Below, piece after piece: positions 13,661-23,060 of a DNA stretch of 64,000 nt (the first letter of the stretch is position 1; every line of letters starts with the position of its first letter). The notes beneath the pieces are model-generated. The model saw only the letters and a program-made list of their open reading frames with translations, did no database searches and was not told the DNA's origin. The translations under genes were made by a program, and so were the position numbers. This stretch comes from Symsagittifera roscoffensis. Its lineage: Eukaryota; Xenacoelomorpha; Acoela; Convolutidae. The DNA lies in the NCBI RefSeq assembly GCF_963678635.1, contig NC_087066.1:32245301-32309300 (forward strand). The letters run 5' to 3'.

Positions 13661-14808
13661 TTCCGACAAAATTTACGTTACAGGTGTTGGTACGCAAAAT
13701 TCACGGAATTTTTGAAGGTGGAATTCACTTACATTTTGGAACATGTGTAAAGACTTCTCTCTGGAAACCGGGAACATACAGATACAACATTGTGTGCCTA
13801 TCCAGTGCACAGTTTGGCCTCATAATGAAAAATTTAGTGCTTAAAAATTTTAGCGTTTTTTTAAGGTTTTACCAGATGCGTTATACCTATTGTTTGTTGC
13901 AAGAAATGCCGCAAACAAAATGAATGAAATACGCCACTTTTCAAATCTACCCAAATCAGCAGCATGTTAATTCAGATCAAAATGAAATATCTATGGTCGC
14001 AAACTAATATCACGCACACTTAAAAAAGAGGAGCTTCAGCTTTATTCGAAAATTACTCTGAAAAAGAGCTGTAAAATAGAGTAGACGTTGACAATTTTTC
14101 TGGGCCATTTATGTTGACAAATCCAATGGCAACATAAGAAGTTTTGTTGCACTTAAGAAATTTTGTTTTTCACTTTCAAATCTACCATGTGATATATTCA
14201 CATTCGCTTCACTGAGATCTGAGAAGTTTTCTACGAATACGATTGCTACAAAGCGGATGTGGCAAAAGGTAACAAAAAAGGATGTTCGAGCGTCACGTAG
14301 AGTAGTTGGATCTAGGTTGCTACCAATTTTTGCCCAGATGTCTGCAATTTCACAGCTTTTATGACGGTGAGATTTTTTGAACAGGCAATTCTAAAAATAG
14401 TGCTGGAACACTACAGTATCAGTATTGCAACAGCAGCACAAATAGTTCTCTGATTTAACCTTTTATCATCAGAGCTCAAATGGCACTGCCATGGTATTTT
14501 TTTTAAATGTACTGGCTTTTAATGTTTGCATCATCGTTATTGAAACATTCCGAGGACCTAATGCAAAATTATAAGCTGAAAGTTTAGTAAAAATTGTTGT
14601 AAAAATTTGTTTTCTGATAAGTAAATAAGTACAGAAGGGTAACCAAATTAATTGGTCTGTTTGGCTTTTTCAAAGGATGTTTTCTCATTTTTTAAAACGT
14701 TTATATTGATGACGCATTAAATGATATCTCAACGATTTACAAATAGATATAAATTGATTGCGGGCGCGGCTCGAAATGCTGGCCGAGTTGAATTTTTACC
14801 TGTTTCAG

Positions 14809-15195
14809 GAAAGCTTTAAGTGCTGCCTTCTTGAGCAAAACTCGATCAGCCAATCAAACTTCACCACAACAATGCAAGATTCAACAGAAAAACGAAGATC
14901 CGCAGACGAGATGTTTCACTCAAACGACGTTGAAGAAAAAAATCACCAAAATTTGTTCTCATTTGATCAGATAAACGCAACAGATATTGTACGTGATAGT
15001 TGTGAGAGCGTTCTATTTCCGAAGGTGAAATACCGACCACAAATAGTGGTCACATTGAGTCTTCTTCCTTTTTTCACGTTCTACAAAATCATATTCACAC
15101 TGTTATTTGTACTGATGAACTTCACAAGACGAAGCAAGAAGATGTCAAATTCGTTTTCACTAGCGGTCACTCAGTATGTCGCTAACGAAAAGTGA
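14809..15195 (+). CDS. tetraspanin-like membrane protein, exon 2 (last)
   Basis: This exon adds 128 residues and the stop codon after a strong acceptor (ACCTGTTTCAG|GAA). It opens with ESFKCC, which resembles the tetraspanin large-loop CCG signature, although the Gly is replaced by Leu. A further Cys follows in RDSC, then a fourth hydrophobic segment at exon residues ~79-105 (KYRPQ then IVVTLSLLPFF...) and a basic tail (TRRSKK). Joined to exon 1 the protein would be 280 aa with cytoplasmic ends, the usual size and topology. Only three loop cysteines are visible, fewer than the usual four or more, so the protein is divergent. An AATAAA lies 127 bp beyond the stop. Confidence 0.6.
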   Translation, partial: ESFKCCLLEQNSISQSNFTTTMQDSTEKRRSADEMFHSNDVEEKNHQNLFSFDQINATDIVRDSCESVLFPKVKYRPQIVVTLSLLPFFTFYKIIFTLLFVLMNFTRRSKKMSNSFSLAVTQYVANEK

Positions 15196-15321
15196 CAATT
15201 AGGAAGCGAAGTTTGCTTCGGCCGAAAAAACTCTTTGACTGCGACGCAAATGACATTTTGTTCGACCTTTTGAAGAAGAGTCGGGCTTTACCTTGCTGTA
15301 TTTGCTAAGTTCTTCATATCA

Positions 15322-15327
15322 AATAAA
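15322..15327 (+). promoter_or_regulatory. candidate poly(A) signal of the tetraspanin-like gene
   Basis: AATAAA about 127 bp after the stop codon at 15195, on the coding strand. Confidence 0.45.
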
Positions 15328-15469
15328 GTTGTCAGTTAGATTTGTTTTAAATTGAAGCCTAGCTTTTCCAGGAAATCATTTTATGTGTCATGGTTACAAA
15401 TGCCATATGATTGATGATATGTAGGAAATAATCCAAAAAGTTTAAGCAAAAAAACTGGATTTTGAAACT

Positions 15470-15612
15470 TGCATATTTTATTAACTTAAAATTGGCTTTT
15501 TATGTAACTTACATTTGGCATATTTTGATATCTCAAAGTTGGTATATTTTGATAACTTACATTTGGCATATTTTGTTAACTTAAGGCTGGCATATTTTGA
15601 TAACTTGTTGGG
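15470..15612. repeat. 24-bp minisatellite
   Basis: About five to six imperfect copies of a 24-bp unit close to CATATTTTGATAACTTACAT followed by TTGG, head to tail just downstream of the tetraspanin-like gene. Confidence 0.7.
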
Positions 15613-16337
15613 TGCAGCCGTATTCTGTGATTAAGTATCTAATCCGATTTCGCTCCTCCGAAGACAGCAATGTGGTGATCCAAAATAGTGAGAAAGAGTG
15701 AACCTGAACTCATAAACCATAAGTCATCTAAATTATGACTAGTTCGACAAAAAAAATACTTCGACTGTATTTGACTAAAGAAATACGATCGAAACTTGTA
15801 AGCAAATACTATGAATTACAAATTTTTTCGAATCAGCGTAAAGCCATGGATGTTCCAACTGCCCTTGATAGTCTAAAAATAGTTTTTAAGTTTAAAAAAA
15901 ATGCAATTTAAAAAAAAGAAAAGGACTTTTTTTCAGAGTTTTCAGAAGAAAAAGTCATGTGCTCAAAAATTAGAAAGTTAGCATTTGTTTAAATTTTCTT
16001 TTTCTCTATTCTCCATAGACTATTTGAAGTACAAAGTGATATATTCCATGTCTGGTAACGAATTGATATGGTCAAACTTCTTGCTTTAATTATGTTTGGA
16101 ACGATTTATTTTGCCGCAACTTTAATAAGATTAAATTTCTAAAATGGTGGTTAGATAACTCAAGATGGCCAAATTGACAGTTTTCATTATTCATCACAAA
16201 AAAATAAACGCAGGTTCAAAATTTAGTTTTTGAGATCAGGCAACTAACAGTGGCTTGCCCCAATTCAATTTGGAATACTTCAGAGCCGGTTTAAATTGTT
16301 CTTTACGCGTATAGCTTAAAATATTTTCCAAATCGAG
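15613..16337. other. intergenic sequence
   Basis: No gene recognised. Stretches at about 16025-16165 and 16255-16315 resemble family B or its diverged relative (AAGTACAAAGTGATA, CCAATTCAATTTGGAA). Confidence 0.4.
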
Positions 16338-16652
16338 TCAGTTGTTTGAATCGTCTAGTATGTTTGAAGGAAAACTGATCTGTACTAGCAGAACGAGTAG
16401 AGTTTGTGAACCTTTGAGAACACGTTTTTGGAACATTTCAAGTCTGCGTAGACTGTAGACCGATGGTGACCACGCAGCCGAGCTAAATAGTAACAGAGAA
16501 AAAATTAACGATCGGTGGAGTAAAAGTTTGCGTTGCCGCTTGGCTTGAAAAAGCACATTTCTCTTTAGAAAACTGAAATTTTTGTTGTTTTTGGCAAGTT
16601 TATTGCCGATATTTGAATTCCCATTGAGTTTGTTGTTGATAATTAATCCCAA
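16338..16652 (-). mobile_element. LINE (non-LTR retrotransposon) reverse transcriptase fragment
   Basis: The 104-residue minus-strand frame reads like the C-terminal 'thumb' side of a LINE reverse transcriptase. It starts with LGIII-like GLIINNKLNGNSNI, then a KLAKNNKNFSFLKRN helix. This is followed by the family pattern of a long helix (RKLLLHRSLIFSLLLFSSAAW), a serine-proline turn and LRRLEMFQKRVLKG, equivalent to the YKSLVRP.LEYAS.VW.P.....I..LE.VQRRA region of such enzymes. No catalytic core or endonuclease is next to it, so this is a dead 5'-truncated fragment. It abuts a family B fragment. The clade (Jockey, CR1 or similar) cannot be told. Confidence 0.7.
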
Positions 16653-16664
16653 AATTAAGAAAAA

Positions 16665-16833
16665 TAGTTGAAAAAATTAAATGTAATAAATTTGAGATTA
16701 TTTGTGAAAATCATTACTCCACACGCTATATAAAATAGAAAGTGAAAGATATCGCTCCTAGTAATAAATCAATTATGGTAATTAGTTTCCTTCAAACAAT
16801 TTTGGGCAATTTCTAAGGCAGATTAAATCTCCA
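16665..16833 (+). mobile_element. repeat family B fragment
   Basis: Contains GTGAAAATCATTACTCCACACGC, the ATCAATTATGG block and GATTAAATCTCC of family B. Both ends are missing. Confidence 0.6.
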
Positions 16834-18180
16834 GTGAATCTCCCTACTGTTTTTTTTTGGTTTTCGCCTTGTATGTTCAGCGAATTTTTTGATGTCTAGT
16901 AATCCATGTTGTTCTCTGTAGAATTCATAGCAAGAAAACATAGTCTTATTAAAAGAGTTTTCGGGATAATGAAGAACAGTGTGTGAGAAAATTCAAAAAC
17001 AAACAGATCGAAACAAAGTTCACAAGTTATTTAGGCGCTGTTTTAAATTTGATTTATTAATGTTTTTATTTATGTGTATTTTATTACATTGAATTCTGCT
17101 TTTAAATACAGAAATTAATGGCAGTTCGTTGTTCTTTGTTGACTTGTAATTTCCGATAATTACGGTTAATTTCGGTATGAAATGAAATGCTGTCAATCAG
17201 CCAGCTACCCGAAACCGATCTACCTCAGAACCAAAATGAGGCAGAAATACAGGTTTTACAAAAACATTATTAGTCAAATTGAACCAATCGTGGAAAAAGA
17301 AATTAGTGTGGTGTAAAAGTCTGCATTTCCAATAAATGACATCAAAAAAACAAAAAAGCCTTAAGTAAGCTCAGGGAAAAAATAATTTTCACACTTAAAT
17401 TATGCAACAGTTGCCGAAAAAAAGTTTTTTTTTAAAAAAAATTGTAATAAAAAAAAACATCGAGTCAAAAAACCATAAAACTGTTTTAAAACGGTCGTAG
17501 CAAGATATGTAGCTGCTCGAAATTTTCATTGTCTGATTTAATTACAGAACTCGGAAAGCTTAACGACTTCTTGAACTACTTTTTTTCTAGGATTAAATTT
17601 GTGAGAAGTTTGTGGTTATAATTATTGATTTGGTTTTTGTTGCTGTTTTGATGAACACTGGACAAGTTCGAAAATTCTCGGAAATGAGTTTAATAATTTG
17701 GTACTAATCATTAAGGTTTTGGTTTTTTTTCAACGTAAATTTTAAGTTTGTGATGCCTTTAAACTGCAGTATCATTTGTCTCAGTATCACTTGTTGTTGA
17801 CTGTTGAAACATTATTTCACGCTCCTTCCTTTTGGTTTTCGTTTACAGTCAAAAGTTTTTGTATGCGACAATTTCACTCGGACAAAAATTAAAAATTTTA
17901 TTCGTAGTCCCTTTTTTAAATTTGTCCTCTATTCTGAAAAAATGAGCTTCAAAAAGTATGATTGATGTTTTGCCTGTGTGCGTACGCATGTATACCGTTT
18001 TGTATTTTGTACCTGCTGGCACCGAAGAAAACTTTTGTGGTTTATTGACTAAAATTGATTGTCGTAATTTAAACCCACAGAACTCCTGATCTAATTCCAC
18101 ACTCCTAACCTTGTCATTTGTTTTAATTATAAACAAAGATAGCCAGCTACAGTGAAAATACTAAAAGTTGGTTGGACTAT
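16834..18180. other. intergenic sequence before the duplication
   Basis: No recognised gene. A minus-strand open frame of 95 codons at 17849-18136 has protein-like composition but no recognisable motif or clear splice context, so it is not called. Confidence 0.4.
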
Positions 18181-19008
18181 AGTCTTAATAATTACAACAA
18201 TTCATCAACGGTTGTAGTTTTTTTTCGGTGTGGTGCGTCAAAAGGAGCTGAACGTCTACTAGAGATTAAGCATGTTCGACAATCATTGTAAAATAAACAA
18301 ACTGAAAACTAAAAAGTTGTAGAAAAATGTCGAGGTAAACGCAAAACAAATTTGAAAAAGATAATTTTGAATTTTTTTGTTACAAAAAGTTGCTGGAATA
18401 CTAAAAAACTAGCTTTACAAAAACCAAATTTTTACGCTCAAAGTTGAGCTATTCTAAGCTTTTAGGCCATTAAAAAGAGTTATTGTACGCCTGCTCGTTT
18501 GCTTTGTTCACTCGAATGAGACGAAAAACTAAAAATTTCAAACTAGTTTTTCTCGACACTGAGATTAGTTTTAAAAATTTCAAAGGTCGTTTGAATCACG
18601 ATTGTAAGGGCTTTAACTTGATGTATCACCAAACTCTCTCCGATTGTTATTTGTGGCAGCTGATTTGGAATGGAAAAGAAATTAACTAAAACACACGCGG
18701 ATGCAAATTTCCTCCTCATTTATCAAATGGTCAGAACAAAAAGCTGGTCAATGATGTTGAAAATTTTTTGCAGCAATTTTTGGTTGCTTGTCAGTCTCCA
18801 CCGCTATACCCTTCCATCAGCAACGACAATGCAGGCTCTTCAGTGTAATAGACCCTACTAGTGATTAAAGTTCAATCTGGGTCCTAAAGGTCAATCTGGG
18901 TCATTTTCGTCGTAGGATACATAAGCGAAAAGGAATTCTGAAAACCAATCGTTAATTATTTTTGGTTGGAGACATTTTTCTTCATTTTGATTTAAGGCAT
19001 GTGGGTAT

Positions 19009-19412
19009 CAGGGGTGGATCTAAGATTTTATCGAGGGGCGGGGATTTTGAAAATTTTGCGACCCTTTTTTTAAGTTGACCAAATTGATTTTGCGAGCACT
19101 ACCTGTCACTATAAAAACTCTATTATGGCTCAAATTTTTGAAACTTTGCGCAAACTTTTGAAAAAACAAGTCAAAAATAACGTTTTTGAGCATTTTTGGA
19201 AAACTTTGATTAAAAAAATGCGTTTTTTGGCGCGCGATCCCCTTCACAATTATGCATAGTGGTGCCGAAGGTGCCATTAGAAAATTTTAGAGTTGGTCAG
19301 CCAAGTATGGATGTCACAAAACAGACCAAAGGAGGACCCTTTGATAGTGAGGGGGTTGAATCCCTGAGAGAGGAGCGTCCCCCACTCCACCCTCCCCCTT
19401 AATCCGCCCCTA
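19009..19412 (+). mobile_element. family A element (hAT-like MITE), copy in unit 1
   Basis: It begins CAGGGGTGGATC and ends with the near reverse complement AATCCGCCCCTA, giving ~12-bp terminal inverted repeats. The CAGGGG start is typical of hAT-type ends. At about 400 bp with no transposase frame it would be non-autonomous. No clear 8-bp target duplication is visible. Open frames inside it are chance. Confidence 0.65.
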
Positions 19413-20259
19413 TCCAAAAAATTACATTTTTGTTTGGAAGTGTTTGATGGCGCAGTGACGAGCAATGCTAATACTAACAATTTATTTTTTATCTTTGCCA
19501 AAGCCCTCTGAAAGTACCTTGTACGCGTTGAATTTTTCGGGCATTAATTTTTTCTGTGGTGTACAATCAGAACCTAGAAAAGCACATGAAAAAGATTTCT
19601 TAGCTATGAAAGCAAGTAGCATCCATAGCTCAAAATTTCCGAGTACTCAAAAATGGATAAAAACTGAAAACAGTAATCTGCAAGATCTCAAAACGCAAGT
19701 TAACAATAATAGTCAGTTTTTTCAACAGTTTCAGAAAGCTCTTCATTGATTATGTGTAACAAAGCCGACGCTCTTTTGAGCCTCTCTTTATGACAAGTTT
19801 GGCAAACGAACTTTATACTATCAAACAGAAACATGCGCATATTCATTTTATTAGTTGAAGAAAATTTGTAGATCGGTGTGGTTTAAATTAAAAAGCATGC
19901 ATTTATTGAGCTAATCATAGAAAACACGCCAGTTCGCTTTACGTGCGTTTGATTCTTTGTCTAATGCAACAAAACTTTGGCACATTTTAAATTTTTCCAT
20001 TGATTAAACAATTTCTGTAAATATTTTTTCAATTTGACGTGAAAAAGCACTATTTTTAAATTGGATCAAAAATTTTGAGCTGTTGTATTTTCAGCTTCAA
20101 TATCTGGATCACTTTTTAATTACAAATGAATTTTAAAAAAAACAACAATTTTGAGCAGCCCAGAATAGAAAAATCACTACAATTTCCTTAAATTTGTTGC
20201 AATCGCAATCAAACGTACGCTGAAATGCAATGAGTTATACTTCTCACAGTTGAGTTGCA

Positions 20260-20267
20260 TATAAAAA
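20260..20267 (+). promoter_or_regulatory. TATA-like box, duplicated copy
   Basis: TATAAAAA lies 20 bp before the first ATG of the broken copy, at the same place as 23041-23048 in the intact gene. Confidence 0.45.
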
Positions 20268-20279
20268 CGAAAATAAGCG

Positions 20280-20998
20280 ATGATCTCAGATTCGTTTATT
20301 GATAAAATGGAAAAGAAATTAAACGACCTTCAATCCCGTCAAAAGCAACACGACTTAACGCGGAGACCTGACATCGGGGCCCAATCAAGCTTCTCTGCAG
20401 TTCCCAAATACCCACAATCCCCAGTTGGAGCCGATTCGACTCGTAAGTAATCGGATTTGCAGAAACAGATGGACCAAATGCTCGGAATGGTCCGAAGTGA
20501 GACCGAAAACGTTCGGAGTCTCGAGTCGCAATTGCATAACCGAGGAGTCTCGGGAACTTCGGGACCCCAAATGCCTCCGCCGCCGGCAACTATGACCATG
20601 CCAAAGTTCGAAGCTCCACCGGTACAACCGCAAGTAATGTTCCAAGCTCCAAGTGGTTCTGCTTCGCGAGCTTTCGGTGGTATGGGTGGCTCAATGCCGC
20701 AGCTTAATTCTGTACATATGCAACCATCCATGCCCACTTTTGGCATGAATTCGAAAGATTTCGAGCGCCAATTGAGTTCCTTGCTGACCAGAAGCCGAAC
20801 AGGCGCGAACGGCGATGGTAATTCCGAAATCAAATCAGAACTCGAGGCTGTTATAACCGGCTTTACCGACTACTTGAACCACATGCGCCACGAGCTAGAA
20901 CGACTTCGCAAAGAAAACGAACGGCTTAAGATTCAATTGGCTGAACAACAAGTTAAATTTCAAGTCTTAATAATTACAACAATTCATCAACGGTTGTA
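20280..20998 (+). pseudogene. truncated copy of the coiled-coil gene 5' end
   Basis: This is the unit-1 copy of the first ~228 codons of the gene at 23061-26534. Codon 57, TAC (Tyr) in the intact gene, is TAA here (20448-20450), so translation from the matching ATG would stop after 56 residues. Downstream the frame stays open to the duplication junction, where the coding sequence runs into non-coding start-of-unit sequence and meets a stop within about a dozen codons. It also carries amino-acid changes (for example Leu to Phe in the ITGLTDYL stretch). Promoter sequence was duplicated with it, so it may still be transcribed. It cannot encode the full coiled coil. Confidence 0.85.
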
Positions 20999-21790
20999 GT
21001 TTTTTTTCGGTGTGGTGCGTCAAAAGGAGCTGAACGTCTACTAGAGATTAAGCATGTTCGACAATCATTGTAAAATAAACAAACTGAAAACTAAAAAGTT
21101 GTAGAAAAATGTCGAGGTAAACGCAAAACAAATTTGAAAAAGATAATTTTGAATTTTTTTGTTACAAAAAGTTGCTGGAATACTAAAAAACTAGCTTTAC
21201 AAAAACCAAATTTTTACGCTCAAAGTTGAGCTATTCTAAGCTTTTAGGCCATTAAAAAGAGTTATTGTACGCCTGCTCGTTTGCTTTGTTCACTCGAATG
21301 AGACGAAAAACTAAAAATTTCAAACTAGTTTTTCTCGACACTGAGATTAGTTTTAAAAATTTCAAAGGTCGTTTGAATCACGATTGTAAGGGCTTTAACT
21401 TGATGTATCACCAAACTCTCTCCGATTGTTATTTGTGGCAGCTGATTTGGAATGGAAAAGAAATTAACTAAAACACACGCGGATGCAAATTTCCTCCTCA
21501 TTTATCAAATGGTCAGAACAAAAAGCTGGTCAATGATGTTGAAAATTTTTTGCAGCAATTTTTGGTTGCTTGTCAGTCTCCACCGCTATACCCTTCCATC
21601 AGCAACGACAATGCAGGCTCTTCAGTGTAATAGACCCTACTAGTGATTAAAGTTCAATCTGGGTCCTAAAGGTCAATCTGGGTCATTTTCGTCGTAGGAT
21701 ACATAAGCGAAAAGGAATTCTGAAAACCAATCGTTAATTATTTTTGGTTGGAGACATTTTTCTTCATTTTGATTTAAGGCATGTGGGTAT

Positions 21791-22194
21791 CAGGGGTGGA
21801 TCTAAGATTTTATCGAGGGGCGGGGATTTTGAAAATTTTGCGACCCTTTTTTTAAGTTGACCAAATTGATTTTGCGAGCACTACCTGTCACTATAAAAAC
21901 TCTATTATGGCTCAAATTTTTGAAACTTTGCGCAAACTTTTGAAAAAACAAGTCAAAAATAACGTTTTTGAGCATTTTTGGAAAACTTTGATTAAAAAAA
22001 TGCGTTTTTTGGCGCGCGATCCCCTTCACAATTATGCATAGTGGTGCCGAAGGTGCCATTAGAAAATTTTAGAGTTGGTCAGCCAAGTATGGATGTCACA
22101 AAACAGACCAAAGGAGGACCCTTTGATAGTGAGGGGGTTGAATCCCTGAGAGAGGAGCGTCCCCCACTCCACCCTCCCCCTTAATCCGCCCCTA
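21791..22194 (+). mobile_element. family A element (hAT-like MITE), copy in unit 2
   Basis: Exact counterpart of 19009-19412, offset by 2782 bp. It was copied by the segmental duplication and is not an independent insertion. Confidence 0.65.
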
Positions 22195-23040
22195 TCCAAA
22201 AAATTACATTTTTGTTTGGAAGTGTTTGATGGCGCAGTGACGAGCAATGCTAATACTAACAATTTATTTTTTATCTTTGCCAAAGCCCTCTGAAAGTACC
22301 TTGTACGCGTTGAATTTTTCGGGCATTAACTTTTTCTGTGGTGTACAATCAGAACCTAGAAAAGCACATGAAAAAGATTTCTTAGCTATGAAAGCAAGTA
22401 GCATCCATAGCTCAAAATTTCCGAGTACTCAAAAATGGATAAAAACTGAAAACAGTAATCTGCAAGATCTCAAAACGCAAATTAACAATAATAGTCAGTT
22501 TTTTCAACAGTTTCAGAAAGCTCTTCATTGATTATGTGTAACAAAGCCGACGCTCTTTTGAGCCTCTTTTTATGACAGGTTTGGCAAACTAACTTGATAC
22601 TATCAAACAGAAACATGCGCATATTCATTTTATTAGTTGAAGAAAATTTGTAGATCGGTGTGGTTTAAATTAAAAAGCATGCATTTATTGAGCTAATCAT
22701 AGAAAACACGCCAGTTCGCTTTACGTGCGTTTGATTCTTTGTCTAATGCAACAAAACTTTGGCACATTTTAAATTTTTCCATTGATTAAACAATTTCTGT
22801 AAATATTTTTTCAATTTGACGTGAAAAGCACTATTTTTAAATTGGATCAAAAATATTGAGCTGTTGTATTTTCAGCTTCAATATCTGGATCACTTTTTAA
22901 TTACAAATGAATTAAAAAAAAAACAATTATGAGCAGCTCAGAATAGAAAAATCACTACAATTTCCTTAAATATGTTGCAATCGCAATCAAACGTACGCTG
23001 AAATGCAATGAGTTATATACCTTCTCACAGTTGAGTTGCA

Positions 23041-23048
23041 TATAAAAA
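23041..23048 (+). promoter_or_regulatory. TATA-like box of the coiled-coil gene
   Basis: TATAAAAA starts 20 bp before the first ATG (23061) and 47 bp before the second (23088). With the usual ~30-bp spacing to the transcription start, the mRNA would begin near 23071. That would skip the first ATG and make Met10 at 23088, which has good context (AAAATGG), the real start. Confidence 0.45.
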
Positions 23049-23060
23049 CGAAAATAAGCG

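Larger units (their letters stand above)
11644..14808 (+). other. intron of the tetraspanin-like gene
   Basis: An inferred 3.17-kb phase-0 GT-AG intron whose 3' end is TTTTTACCTGTTTCAG. It holds several repeats, annotated separately. A 306-bp open stretch at 12612-12917 has no recognisable similarity. Confidence 0.5.
18181..20962 (+). repeat. tandem duplication, unit 1 (2782 bp)
   Basis: Unit 1 and unit 2 (20963-23743) are near-identical head-to-tail copies with only scattered substitutions and 1-bp indels. Each begins AGTCTTAATAATTACAAC and ends ...CAAGTTAAATTTCA. Unit 2's end runs on into the intact coiled-coil gene, while unit 1's end is joined directly to the start of unit 2. Each unit holds a family C-like stretch (18480-18700), a family A element, about 860 bp of 5' flank after it and the first ~680 bp of the coding sequence. 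Confidence 0.95.

Noticed and set aside
13600-13923. 107-codon plus-strand frame
   Set aside because: Starts inside the GCGGAATCCGC repeat cluster; no motif.
17849-18136. 95-codon minus-strand frame
   Set aside because: Protein-like composition but no recognisable domain, and its neighbours give no matching exon.
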